A DNA stretch of 14,508 nucleotides from Caulobacteraceae bacterium (GTDB taxonomy: Bacteria > Pseudomonadota > Alphaproteobacteria > Caulobacterales > Caulobacteraceae), in the NCBI GenBank assembly GCA_947479185.1, contig CANJYY010000025.1, forward strand, positions 1-14,508, read 5' to 3'. Within the stretch, counting starts at the first letter, position 1; every line of letters begins with the position of its first letter. The notes under the pieces were generated by a model, which did not search any database, had not been told where the DNA came from, and saw nothing but the letters and a program-made list of their open reading frames with translations. Below, one piece after another: positions 6,673 to 13,396 of this stretch. Position numbers and translations under genes: made by a program.

Positions 6673-7899
6673 CTACATGAAGTTGCGGGTGTGCAGGTCG
6701 GCGAGGCGCTGGGCCTCGGCCGGCGCGAACCCCAGCCGCAGCAGCCGCGCCCGGCGGCCGGCGGCCATGTCCAGCTTCAGCTGCTGCACGGCCAGATGCC
6801 CGCGCGCCACCGCCGCGGGATTGAGGTCCCCGGCCGCCAGCAGCACCAGGGCGTCGAACACCTCCTCATTGAGGCCGGCTGTGTCGGCCAGTTCGTCGTG
6901 CCGCTGCTCGACGGCGTTCTGCAGGCGCGTCTGGTAGTCAGGCTGCACCGCCAGCCGGTGCTCCAGATGGGCCATGGCGAAGGCCACGTGGCGGGCCTCG
7001 TCCCGGGCGGTGAGGCGGCAGATCTGCCGCGTGACCGGGTCCGGCGCATGGTTCTGCAGGAAGGTCAGCAGGGTGATGAAGCTGCCCTCGCCGAGCACGC
7101 CGAGCAGGAAGGTCGCCGACGAAAAGTCCGGCGCCAGCATCAGGGTGTGCAGCGACGCCTGGCCGCCGGCGGTCGACAGCCGGGGCGCCTGCCCGCGCAG
7201 GCCGAGCCGGCGGGTGAACACCTCGATGTGGCGGGCCTCGTCGGCGCACTGCAGCGCCAGCACCTGCTGCACCTCGCGGTACTGCGGATGGACCTGGCCG
7301 AGATGCCGGGCCGGGACCACAAGCGCGGCGTTCTCGTTCTCGATCAGATAGGTCATCACCTGGGCCACGGCCGCCTCGATGGCGGGGGGCAGGTCGAACG
7401 GCGCGGCCCAGTCGATCGCCGTCTCCGGGTCCCACTGGGCGGCGGCGGCCTGGCGGTAGAGGTCGCCGGCCGTGGCGGCCCACAGGTCGTCGCGCCGGCT
7501 GAGGCCGAAGCCGATCGAGGGGCCGCCCGCCTCCACGGTCGCGCCGCGCGCGGCCAGGCCCCAGGCGGGATCGGCGGTCTCGGCCGGCATCTCGCCCTCG
7601 GCCAGCCGCGAATGGCCGGTGTCCAGCGCGCCCCGCCAGCGTCCCTCCGCCCACGGCCCGCGCGTCACGACCGCCTCGAGGACGCCGTCGGCCAGCACCT
7701 GGGTCTCGACGTCATGCCCTTGCTGGCGGCACCAGGCCGTCAGTTGCAGGTCCCACTCCGGCGCCCGGCCGCGCACGGACAGGCGCTCGCCCGCCGGCAG
7801 GGCGGCCAGGGCGCGGCGGACGAGCAGCAGGCCGCCCTCGTCCAGCCCGAGGGCCTCAATATCGATAGTCGGCACGGAGAATGCTTCCGTCTGGGCCAT
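6673..7899 (-). CDS. Two-part protein: degenerate TusA-like domain plus ferritin-like diiron domain
   Basis: A 408-residue protein. Residues about 9-65 (TIDIEALGLDEGGLLLVRRAL, read as two parts TIDIEALG and LDEGGLLLVRRAL; then WDLQLTAWCRQQGHDV) follow the beta-alpha-beta-alpha plan of TusA/SirA sulfur carriers. However, the Cys-Pro site after LG is missing. Residues about 140-335 form a ferritin-like bundle after QWDPETAIDW (155-164). Carboxylate ligands are visible as E187/E189 (ENEN), E221-H224 (DEARH), E271 (GEGSF) and E301-H304 (DEARH), the E/ExxH/E/ExxH set of diiron proteins. This fits an oxygen-activating diiron enzyme (AurF- or R2-like) rather than iron storage; the reaction is unknown. 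The ATG at 7899 (GGG 5 bases upstream) overlaps the PhnD-like gene by 44 bases. A GTG at 7875 with GGAAG at 8 bases is an equally good start and would overlap by 20. Either way the two are coupled. Confidence 0.78.
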   Translation of the reverse strand: MAQTEAFSVPTIDIEALGLDEGGLLLVRRALAALPAGERLSVRGRAPEWDLQLTAWCRQQGHDVETQVLADGVLEAVVTRGPWAEGRWRGALDTGHSRLAEGEMPAETADPAWGLAARGATVEAGGPSIGFGLSRRDDLWAATAGDLYRQAAAAQWDPETAIDWAAPFDLPPAIEAAVAQVMTYLIENENAALVVPARHLGQVHPQYREVQQVLALQCADEARHIEVFTRRLGLRGQAPRLSTAGGQASLHTLMLAPDFSSATFLLGVLGEGSFITLLTFLQNHAPDPVTRQICRLTARDEARHVAFAMAHLEHRLAVQPDYQTRLQNAVEQRHDELADTAGLNEEVFDALVLLAAGDLNPAAVARGHLAVQQLKLDMAAGRRARLLRLGFAPAEAQRLADLHTRNFM

Positions 7900-8716
7900 A
7901 GAAGCCCTGTTCGTCGACCGCCGTCGCCAGGGCCGGATAGAACTCCGTGCGACCCGGCTTCCACTTCTTCAGGCCCTCAAGCTCCAGCAGCGGCCGGACC
8001 TGCGGGTCGTCCCACTGCATGGACAGCAGCAGCTCGACGAACCGGTCGATGGCCGCCTGCGGCGCGTCCGGGCTGGTGGTGAAGTTGCAGTGATCATAGG
8101 GCTCGGTGCGGGCGATGATCCGCGTCGCCCCGGCGGGCAGGGTCCCGTCGAGGCCGAAGGCCAGGTGGTTGCCGTCGATCATGCAGCTGGCGTCGACCTC
8201 GCCGGCGATCAGCGCCTTCGCCGCGTCGCGCTCGCCGCCGATGTGGTCGCCGTGCTTGCCGGACAGCACGTCGAAGCGGCGCACGGTGAAGTCCTCGCCG
8301 CCCGTCAGGCCGGCCTGCCGCAGATGGTGCAGCGGCAGCAGCGTGGCCTGCGGCGAGTCGATCGCGCCTACGCCCAGGGTCCGGCCGCGCAGGTCGGCCT
8401 CGGACTGGATCGGGCTGTCGGCCCGCACGACGATGACCGAGCGCAGGTTGCAGTCCGTGTTGCGCATGGCCACGGCCTGCACCGACTGGCCGCGGCTGCG
8501 CGCCATCCGGTCGGCCCGCACCCAGGCCAGCGGCGAGTTCCACGCCAGGTGCAGCGTGCCGTCGAACTGCGCCTCCACCTGGGCCTCGTAGTTGGAATAG
8601 AGGACGTAGTCGAAGGCGAAGCCCTGCTGGGCGAACCAGGCTTTGAACCCCTCCCAGATGGTGACCACCTTGGGGGCGTAGGCGACAGCGCCCATGATCA
8701 ACGTCGGCTGGGTCAA
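7856..8716 (-). CDS. PhnD-like periplasmic-binding-fold protein without visible signal peptide
   Basis: A 286-residue protein of the PhnD/SsuA/transferrin-like substrate-binding family used by phosphate, phosphite and phosphonate ABC importers. Family segments are LIMGAVAYAPKVVTIWEGF (6-24), LAWNSPLAWVRA (57-68), DLRGRTLGVGAIDSPQATL (108-126) and LIAGEVDASCMIDGNHLAF (169-187). The start is chosen as the TTG at 8716, with AGGGAAG just upstream; the ATG at 8695 has no ribosome site. With either start there is no hydrophobic signal sequence or lipobox, so it should be cytoplasmic. No permease or ATPase gene is next to it. It is therefore probably not a transport receptor; it could be a small-molecule sensor or an enzyme that reuses this fold, as THI5-type proteins do. 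Its 3' end overlaps the diiron gene, suggesting a shared pathway. Cys89, Cys178, His209-Cys210 and several His residues could bind metal. Confidence 0.75.
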   Translation of the reverse strand: MTQPTLIMGAVAYAPKVVTIWEGFKAWFAQQGFAFDYVLYSNYEAQVEAQFDGTLHLAWNSPLAWVRADRMARSRGQSVQAVAMRNTDCNLRSVIVVRADSPIQSEADLRGRTLGVGAIDSPQATLLPLHHLRQAGLTGGEDFTVRRFDVLSGKHGDHIGGERDAAKALIAGEVDASCMIDGNHLAFGLDGTLPAGATRIIARTEPYDHCNFTTSPDAPQAAIDRFVELLLSMQWDDPQVRPLLELEGLKKWKPGRTEFYPALATAVDEQGFYGPDGSILRADYRY

Positions 8717-8733
8717 CGGACTTCCCTGAAGCG

Positions 8734-8759
8734 AAAACGGGGCCGCGGCGGCCCTTTCG
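8734..8759 (-). terminator. Hairpin between trhO and the PhnD-like gene
   Basis: On the - strand GGGCC-gccgc-GGCCC is followed by CGTTTTCG, with GAAA on the 5' side able to pair with TTTC. It lies in the 65-base gap after the trhO stop, 17 bases before the next start. It could be a weak intrinsic terminator for trhO or a leader hairpin of the downstream pair. A TATAGG element (- strand) in GTGCTATAGGG just upstream could start the downstream transcript. Confidence 0.5.
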
Positions 8760-8781
8760 ACGCGCCCTATAGCACGGGGGA

Positions 8782-9744
8782 TCAGTCCCCGGCGCTGGTC
8801 TTCGCGGGCGGGACGACGCCGAGATGTCCGGCCCCCCGCGCGGCGGCCAGGGTGACCTGACGCTGACGCTCGGCGTAGCCCGCGCGCTGGTCGGCGTCGC
8901 GCCGGCCGTGACAGGCGGGGCAACTGACCCCGGCGACATACAGCGGCGAGGCCTGCTCCTCGGGCGTCACCGGCATGCGGCAGGCGTGGCAGAGGGCATG
9001 GGTCCCCGGCGTCAGCCCGTGGCTGACGGCGACCCGCTGGTCGAACACGAAGCACTCGCCCCGCCACAGGCTCTCCGGTTCGGGGACCGTCTCCAGATAC
9101 TTCAGAATGCCGCCGTCGAGGTGATAGACCGCCTCCAGGCCCTCGGCCTTGAGGAAGGCGGTCGACTTCTCGCAGCGGATGCCGCCGGTGCAGAACATGG
9201 CGATCTTCGGCGCCGTGCGGCCCGCCAGCAGGGCCTCGCGGTTGGCGCGGAACCAGCCCGGAAATTCGCGGAAGCTGGCGGTCCCCGGGTTCACGGCCCC
9301 TGCGAAGGTCCCGATCTTCACCTCGTAGGCGTTGCGCGTGTCGATCACGAGCGTGTCGGGGTCGGCGATCAGGGCGTTCCAGTCGGCCGCCGCCACATAG
9401 CAACCGGCGTCCTTCAGCGGGTCGATGTCCGGCTGTCCCATGGTGACGATCTCGCGCTTGAGGCGGACCTTCATCCGGTAGAACGGCATCGTCTCGGCCC
9501 AGGACAGCTTGACCGACAGCTCGGCGCAGCCGGGCAGGGCGCGGATGTGGGCCAGCACGGCCTCAATCCCCTCGGCCGTCCCGGCGATCGTGCCGTTGAC
9601 GCCTTCCGGCGCCAGCAGCAGCGTGCCCTTGATCCCCTGCGTGGCGCAGACCGCCTCCAGCCCGCCGCGCAGGCCCGCACAGTCGTCGAACGACGAGAAC
9701 CGGTAGAGGGCGGCGACGCAGACGGGCAGGCGGTCTTCGGTCAT
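8782..9744 (-). CDS. trhO: tRNA uridine(34) hydroxylase TrhO (rhodanese domain, YceA/UPF0176)
   Basis: TrhO uses O2 to make 5-hydroxyuridine at position 34 of a set of tRNAs, the first step to cmo5U/mcmo5U type modification. The 320-residue protein has the family's N-terminal alpha/beta domain ([28 protein letters not shown] at 40-55; [18 protein letters not shown] at 86-103). The rhodanese domain is at about 120-218 with [13 protein letters not shown] and active-site Cys185 in [20 protein letters not shown] follows. The C-terminal region carries two pairs, C252-HA-C255 and C275-PA-C278, which look like a metal site. The ATG at 9744 is the family start. The frame runs further upstream to 9858, but that part lies over the tRNA gene and is rejected. 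It lies 46 bases downstream of tRNA-Ser in the same direction and could be co-transcribed with it. Confidence 0.95.
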   Translation of the reverse strand: MTEDRLPVCVAALYRFSSFDDCAGLRGGLEAVCATQGIKGTLLLAPEGVNGTIAGTAEGIEAVLAHIRALPGCAELSVKLSWAETMPFYRMKVRLKREIVTMGQPDIDPLKDAGCYVAAADWNALIADPDTLVIDTRNAYEVKIGTFAGAVNPGTASFREFPGWFRANREALLAGRTAPKIAMFCTGGIRCEKSTAFLKAEGLEAVYHLDGGILKYLETVPEPESLWRGECFVFDQRVAVSHGLTPGTHALCHACRMPVTPEEQASPLYVAGVSCPACHGRRDADQRAGYAERQRQVTLAAARGAGHLGVVPPAKTSAGD

Positions 9745-9790
9745 GACCCGATCGGGGTTCCCTGGGGCGGGACCAGGCATGGGATGCGGA

Positions 9791-9880
<90 letters not shown>

Positions 9881-9929
9881 GTATACGCCGGGTGTAGGAG
9901 GCCAGAGCCCCCTGAGTGCGAAGGCGCGG

Positions 9930-9958
9930 AACCTAGCGACGCGATCCCGTGAAGGCAA
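9930..9958 (-). promoter_or_regulatory. Probable sigma-70 promoter of the tRNA-Ser gene
   Basis: On the - strand TTGCCT (complement of 9953-9958) and TAGGTT (complement of 9930-9935) are separated by 17 bases. The wider pattern TTGCCTT-N14-GCTAGGTT resembles the Caulobacter consensus TTGACGS-N10-14-GCTANAWC. Transcription would start about 40 bases before the mature tRNA. It begins 16 bases after the thioesterase stop codon. Confidence 0.5.
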
Positions 9959-9973
9959 GCGGCTGTTTGCGGT

Positions 9974-10402
9974 TCAGCCCTTCGGCCAGAGCACGGACTG
10001 GGTGCAGCGGAACAGGGCCATGACCTTGCCGGTGTCTTCGTGCCGGACTTCGGCGTCCCAAAGCTGGGTCGTGCGGCCGCCGTGGACCAGCGTCGCCTCG
10101 CAGGCGACCCCGCCCTCGCGGGCGGTGCTGACGAAGTTGGTCTTCAGCTCGATGGTGGTGAATCCGCTCGCCCCCTCGGGCAGCGAGGCGACGCAGCCGT
10201 AGCCGCAGGCGCTGTCGGCCAGGGTGATGATGCTGGCCGCGTGCAGGAAGCCGTTGGGGGCCATGTGGTGCTTCGCGATGGTGAACCGGCCGCGGACCAG
10301 CCCGCGCTGGACGGTTTCCCATTCCATGCCGAGGATGCCCGGCAGATGGTCCTTCTGGCCTTCGGTGAACCTTGGCGCGAGTTCGATGATCGGGTCGGTC
10401 AT
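9974..10402 (-). CDS. PaaI-type hotdog-fold thioesterase
   Basis: A 142-residue single hotdog domain of the 4HBT/PaaI family, cytoplasmic acyl-CoA thioesterases acting as multimers. The central helix segment [23 protein letters not shown] (47-69, key residues Asn50, Gly51, His54 and Asp63) matches the PxGxLHGGxxxxLADxAxG pattern, where the Asp or Glu helps hydrolysis. [17 protein letters not shown] (81-97) and the C-terminal [19 protein letters not shown] (117-135) are the expected strands. Here Asn-Gly-Phe-Leu-His-Ala replaces the commoner H-G-G, a usual variation. The ATG at 10402 has GGGAG 9 bases upstream. It follows the symporter gene by 75 bases in the same direction, with a hairpin between. 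Substrate unknown; phenylacetate genes are not present here. Confidence 0.87.
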   Translation of the reverse strand: MTDPIIELAPRFTEGQKDHLPGILGMEWETVQRGLVRGRFTIAKHHMAPNGFLHAASIITLADSACGYGCVASLPEGASGFTTIELKTNFVSTAREGGVACEATLVHGGRTTQLWDAEVRHEDTGKVMALFRCTQSVLWPKG

Positions 10403-10420
10403 GGCTCAAACTCCCGCGAA

Positions 10421-10450
10421 GCCGGTCTGCCCCGACAGAGCAGACCCGGC
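10421..10450 (-). terminator. Hairpin between the symporter and thioesterase genes
   Basis: GCCGGTCTGC (10421-10430) pairs with GCAGACCCGGC (10440-10450) through 10 base pairs with one bulged C and a 9-base loop. It lies in the 75-base gap after the symporter stop. On the - strand it is followed by TTCGCGGGAGTTTG, with no strong U run, so it may be a partial terminator or an RNA-stabilising 3' end. Confidence 0.45.
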
Positions 10451-10477
10451 GCGCGGAAAGCAAGTCCGTTTTGGAAA

Positions 10478-11731
10478 CTAACCCTGGGCCTTGGCGGCGT
10501 CCGGCTCCGGCGTCTCCAGTTGGCCCTCCCACTTGGCCACCACGGCGGCGGCGACGGAGTTGCCGACCACGTTGGTCGCCGAGCGGCCCATGTCGAGCAC
10601 CTGGTCGACGGCGAGGATCAGGGCCAGGCCCGCCTCCGGCAGCTTGAAGTAGGCCAGGGTCGCGGCGATCACGACCAGCGAGGCGCGCGGCACGCCGGCC
10701 ATGCCCTTGGAGGTTACCATCAGCAGCAGCAGCATGGTGATCTGCTGGCTGATGCTCATCTCGATGCCGTAGATCTGGGCGATGAACAGGGTGGCGAAGG
10801 TGCAGTACATCATCGACCCGTCCAGATTGAACGAGTAGCCGAGCGGCAGGACGAAGGACGCCACCTTGCGGCTGACGCCGAACTTCTGCAGCGCCTCGAG
10901 CGTGCGGGGATAGGCGGCTTCGGAACTGGCGGTGCCGAACGCCAGCAGGGTCGGCTGCCAGACGCTGGCCAGCAGGCGGAAGATGCGCGGGCCGACGAAC
11001 AGCAGCCCGGCCAGGGCCAGGGTCGCCCACAGCACGCCCAGCGACAGATAGAAGCCGCCGATGAACTTGGCGTAGATGGTCAGGATCTCCACGCCGTACT
11101 GGGTCACCGTCGCGGCGAGGGCGGCGAAGATGGCCAGCGGGGCCAGCCGCATCACATAGCCGGTCACCTTGAGCATGATGGCGGCGAGCTGCTCGACCAG
11201 TGTCAGGATCTGCGGGGCCTTGTCGTCGAGGCTGGCGACCGCCACCCCGATGAAGATCGAGAAGACGACGATCTGCAGGATCTCGTTGTTGGCCATCGCC
11301 TCGAAGATCGACTTCGGGAAGACGTGGGTGATGAACTCCTGCAGCGTGAACTTGGCCGTGTCGACCGTGGCCGCCGCGGCGTCCGGAACCGGCAGGGTCA
11401 GGCCGACGCCCGGCTGCAGCAGGTGGACCATGGCCAGGCCGAGCAGCAGCGAAACCAGCGACGCTGACACGAACCAGAGCATCGTCTTGGCCCCGACACG
11501 GCCGACGCTGCCCGCGTCGCCCATGTGGGCGATGCCGGCGACCAGGGTCGAGAACACCAGCGGCGCGATGATCATCTTGATCAGGCGCAGGAACACGTCG
11601 GTGACGACCTTGAACCAGCCGACGATCTCCTTGATCTGGGCGGGGTCCTGGAAATGCTGGTTGCACCAGGCGCCGACGGCGATGCCGCCGACCATGGCGG
11701 CGACGATCAGGAGGGTGAACAGGCGATTCAT
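10478..11731 (-). CDS. Dicarboxylate/amino acid:cation symporter (DctA/GltP family)
   Basis: A 417-residue inner-membrane secondary transporter of the DAACS family, which imports C4-dicarboxylates or Glu/Asp with H+ or Na+. The first helix begins MNRLFTLLIVAAMVGGIAVG. Hairpin HP1 carries GTASSEAAYP (266-275), the serine-rich motif. GYSFNLDGSMMY (298-309) is the TM7 ion-binding motif. HP2 has SKGMAGVPRA (341-350), and TM8 has DQVLDMGRSATNVVGN (376-391) with Asp376/Asp380, Arg383 and Asn387. The end VVGNSVAAAVVAKWEGQLE is closer to DctA than to GltP, so C4-dicarboxylates are the better guess. The start is the ATG at 11731 by family alignment, with GGGGA 6 bases upstream. The frame is open to 11794 but the extra N terminus is not family-like. 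No dctBD two-component pair lies nearby. Confidence 0.92.
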   Translation of the reverse strand: MNRLFTLLIVAAMVGGIAVGAWCNQHFQDPAQIKEIVGWFKVVTDVFLRLIKMIIAPLVFSTLVAGIAHMGDAGSVGRVGAKTMLWFVSASLVSLLLGLAMVHLLQPGVGLTLPVPDAAAATVDTAKFTLQEFITHVFPKSIFEAMANNEILQIVVFSIFIGVAVASLDDKAPQILTLVEQLAAIMLKVTGYVMRLAPLAIFAALAATVTQYGVEILTIYAKFIGGFYLSLGVLWATLALAGLLFVGPRIFRLLASVWQPTLLAFGTASSEAAYPRTLEALQKFGVSRKVASFVLPLGYSFNLDGSMMYCTFATLFIAQIYGIEMSISQQITMLLLLMVTSKGMAGVPRASLVVIAATLAYFKLPEAGLALILAVDQVLDMGRSATNVVGNSVAAAVVAKWEGQLETPEPDAAKAQG

Positions 11732-11798
11732 GCGGGGTCCCCGGAAATCCGAACGGCCTTTTTCACCGGGATCGCGCGCCGCGTCCATGCGCATGCGT

Positions 11799-11804
11799 TA
11801 TGAT
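11799..11804 (+). promoter_or_regulatory. Possible -10 element (TATGAT) for the DUF1801-like gene
   Basis: TATGAT lies 26 bases before the ATG at 11831, which would give a leader of about 20 bases containing the ACGGAG site at 11819-11824. No clear -35 is found. It sits in the region between the divergent symporter and DUF1801-like genes. Confidence 0.3.
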
Positions 11805-11830
11805 CGTCCTGGATGCGGACGGAGATGGCG

Positions 11831-12283
11831 ATGAGCGGAGACCTCGACAGCGTGGCCAGGGCCCTGACCGCCCTGATGGTGCGGGCGGCGCCGGACATGA
11901 CGGTCAAGGCCGCCGGCGACCGGGGCGTCCATCTTCTGGCGGGTTGGGACAACCCCCGCATGCCGGGCCAGCCGATGTGGTTCGGGGGCGTTCAGCGAAT
12001 GAAGAACTACGTCAGCTATCACCTGATGCCGGTCTACAGCCACGCCGCGCTGGCGGCGACCATTCCGCCCGAGCTGAAGACGCGCATGCAGGGCAAGAGC
12101 TGCTTCAACTTCAAGGTCGAGGACCCCGCGCTGTTCGACCAGCTCGAGGTCCTCACCCGGGCGGCGGCGGCGGCCTATGCCCAGCCGTTCAGCCTGGAGG
12201 GCAGGGGCCGGGAGACGCGGGTCGTCAGGCCGGCGTCAGCTTCATCGGCAGGAAGCGGCTGTTGCGCAGCAGGCCGGCCGTGA
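11831..12283 (+). CDS. Small DUF1801/YdhG-like conserved protein
   Basis: A 150-residue soluble protein. The core MWFGGVQRMKNYVSYHLMPVY (49-69; key part KNYVSYHLMPVY) and MQGKSCFNFK (86-95) resemble proteins annotated as DUF1801 or YdhG-like, a small alpha/beta fold of uncertain function. The identification is by pattern memory and only moderately sure. The start is chosen as the ATG at 11831, which has ACGGAG 6 bases upstream; the ATG codons at 11813 and 11825 lie before or over that site. The last 30 or so residues (from LEGRGRETRVV) are Arg-, Ala- and Ser-rich, look non-conserved, and run antisense into the DUF4199 gene for 59 bases. A short frameshift or late stop loss could have added this tail. 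Confidence 0.68.
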   Translation: MSGDLDSVARALTALMVRAAPDMTVKAAGDRGVHLLAGWDNPRMPGQPMWFGGVQRMKNYVSYHLMPVYSHAALAATIPPELKTRMQGKSCFNFKVEDPALFDQLEVLTRAAAAAYAQPFSLEGRGRETRVVRPASASSAGSGCCAAGRP

Positions 12284-12764
12284 CGAAGGACACCAGCACC
12301 CCGACCGGGAAGATCTCGACGAAGGTCATCGGCAGCCGGAACAGCGGGTTGGCGTACTGCGCGCGGAAGGTCTCCATCTCGGCCGAAAGGCTTGCCAGCT
12401 TTTCGGCCGAGGCGCCCTTGGCCCGGGCCGCCGCGATCATCGCCCGGCTGTAGTCGTCGATGAAGGCGAAGTGGGTCGCGTGCAGCGTGATCTCCCAGGC
12501 CAGCGCATAGATCACACTGGCCACGACGCTGATTCCGAGGCCCATCAGCAGCGCCGGCAGGAAGCGGATCACCCCGCCAAGGGCGCGGTCGCGATGGCGC
12601 TTTACGCCGACAAAGGTCAGGCTGAGCGCCAGCAGCATCACCAGATAGCCGGTGACCATCGAATGGCTGCCGTGGCCCGGCTGGCCGAAGATCATCATCA
12701 GGTTCATCGGCAGGGCGACGACGGCCCCCGCGGCGAGACCGAAGATCAGGATGGTGCGAAGCAT
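12225..12764 (-). CDS. DUF4199 family membrane protein
   Basis: A 179-residue integral membrane protein. Four hydrophobic segments are visible: about 4-26 (TILIFGLAAGAVVALPMNLM), 38-54 (TGYLVMLLALSLTFVGV), 68-90 (FLPALLMGLGISVVASVIYA) and 148-166 (FVEIFPVGVLVSFVTAGLL). Between helices 3 and 4 lies a soluble, helix-forming loop (about 100-145). This arrangement and the SMVTGYLVMLLALS/FVGVKRHRD segment fit the DUF4199 family, which has no known function. The ATG at 12764 has GGGGGA about 6 bases upstream. It follows the membrane LuxR-type gene by 99 bases on the same strand, a likely functional pair. Its 3' end overlaps the convergent DUF1801-like gene. Confidence 0.78.
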   Translation of the reverse strand: MLRTILIFGLAAGAVVALPMNLMMIFGQPGHGSHSMVTGYLVMLLALSLTFVGVKRHRDRALGGVIRFLPALLMGLGISVVASVIYALAWEITLHATHFAFIDDYSRAMIAAARAKGASAEKLASLSAEMETFRAQYANPLFRLPMTFVEIFPVGVLVSFVTAGLLRNSRFLPMKLTPA

Positions 12765-12809
12765 GGGTGTTCCCCCGTTGGATTGACGGCCACAGGAGAA
12801 GCCGCCCCG

Positions 12810-12857
12810 TCGCCCGGGAACAATCGCCCGAACGGGTGATTTCGTGAAACTCGCCCG
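12810..12857. repeat. Three TCGCCCG direct repeats between the luxR-type and DUF4199 genes
   Basis: TCGCCCG occurs at 12810-12816, 12824-12830 and 12851-12857, so the start points are 14 and 27 bases apart. The middle copy is part of an imperfect dyad TCGCCCGAACGGGTGA (12824-12839, 6 of 8 positions symmetric). They fill much of the 99-base gap and could be binding sites for the adjacent HTH protein. The motif is GC-rich, so chance is possible. Confidence 0.4.
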
Positions 12858-12863
12858 AAAGCC

Positions 12864-13280
12864 CTACGGGATCAGGCGCAGTTCACGAGCCCGCAGGACG
12901 GCGTCCGTCCGGCGCACGGCCTCAAGCTTCTCGTAGAGGCGGGCAATGTGGGTCTTGACGGTGTTGGGCGAGAGATTGAGCTGCCGCGCGATCTCCTTGT
13001 TGGATCGCCCCGACGCCAGCAGGCCCAGGACCTCATGCTCGCGGCGGGTGATGCCGAGCGCTGTCAGCGCCGGGGTGTTGGTTTCAAATGCGCCGGCCGT
13101 GGCCATCGGCCGGAACAGCCGCGCGCCGACCCAGACGCCGAGGCCGAGGAAGCCGGCCGCGACCAGGCCGATCCACACCTGGCCGGCATGCGCCCGGGCC
13201 CAGATCCGGTAGTCCAGCCACTGCAGCGCCACGGCCCCGAGGGCCAGCGCCAGGCCGTAGATCAGCACCGTCTTCCACAT
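12864..13280 (-). CDS. Membrane-anchored LuxR-type HTH transcriptional regulator
   Basis: A 138-residue protein with two predicted membrane helices at about 5-21 ([17 protein letters not shown]) and 35-54 ([20 protein letters not shown]). A short linker and a C-terminal LuxR/GerE DNA-binding domain (76-133) follow. The HTH shows [35 protein letters not shown] and [14 protein letters not shown], all the usual signature residues. There is no receiver or autoinducer domain. It would bind DNA from the membrane, so the signal is probably sensed in or near the membrane. The downstream DUF4199 protein is the natural partner. The ribosome site before the ATG at 13280 is weak. It is divergent from amn across a 116-base gap. 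Confidence 0.88.
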   Translation of the reverse strand: MWKTVLIYGLALALGAVALQWLDYRIWARAHAGQVWIGLVAAGFLGLGVWVGARLFRPMATAGAFETNTPALTALGITRREHEVLGLLASGRSNKEIARQLNLSPNTVKTHIARLYEKLEAVRRTDAVLRARELRLIP

Positions 13281-13334
13281 GGAAGGCGAGCCTAGGGGCG
13301 GTTTTCCGCCTGCGCCAGTCCGGCGATTCGCGAC

Positions 13335-13347
13335 GGTTCAAAGAACC
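13335..13347. promoter_or_regulatory. Small inverted repeat between luxR-type gene and amn
   Basis: GGTTC-AAA-GAACC is a perfect 5-bp inverted repeat in the 116-base divergent gap. It may be an operator for either gene; the size is small enough for chance. Confidence 0.25.
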
Positions 13348-13385
13348 CTGCTCGCCCCCGTCTCGCCAAATTGGTTGCATGTCGC

Positions 13386-13391
13386 TATAAG
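13386..13391 (+). promoter_or_regulatory. Possible -10 element of amn, giving a leaderless mRNA
   Basis: GCTATAAG (13384-13391) fits the Caulobacter -10 form. Only 5 bases separate TATAAG from the amn ATG at 13397, so a transcript from it would begin at or next to the start codon. No -35 is evident at the right distance, and no Shine-Dalgarno precedes the ATG. Confidence 0.35.
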
Positions 13392-13396
13392 CGGTC

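Noticed and set aside
7856..8716. PhnD-like gene as part of a phosphonate ABC importer
   Set aside because: No signal peptide, permease or ATPase is visible in the window, so transport is not supported.
10040..11467. Long + strand open frame (475 codons) opposite the thioesterase and symporter genes
   Set aside because: It is a low-complexity Gln/Arg/His-rich shadow of the real - strand genes.
11733..11743. GGGGTCCCC palindrome over the symporter ribosome site as a riboregulator
   Set aside because: The centre leaves no room for a hairpin loop; it is probably chance in GC-rich sequence.
11732..11794. 21-residue N-terminal extension of the symporter
   Set aside because: It is charged and polar, unlike the start of the first membrane helix in the family; ATG 11731 fits better.
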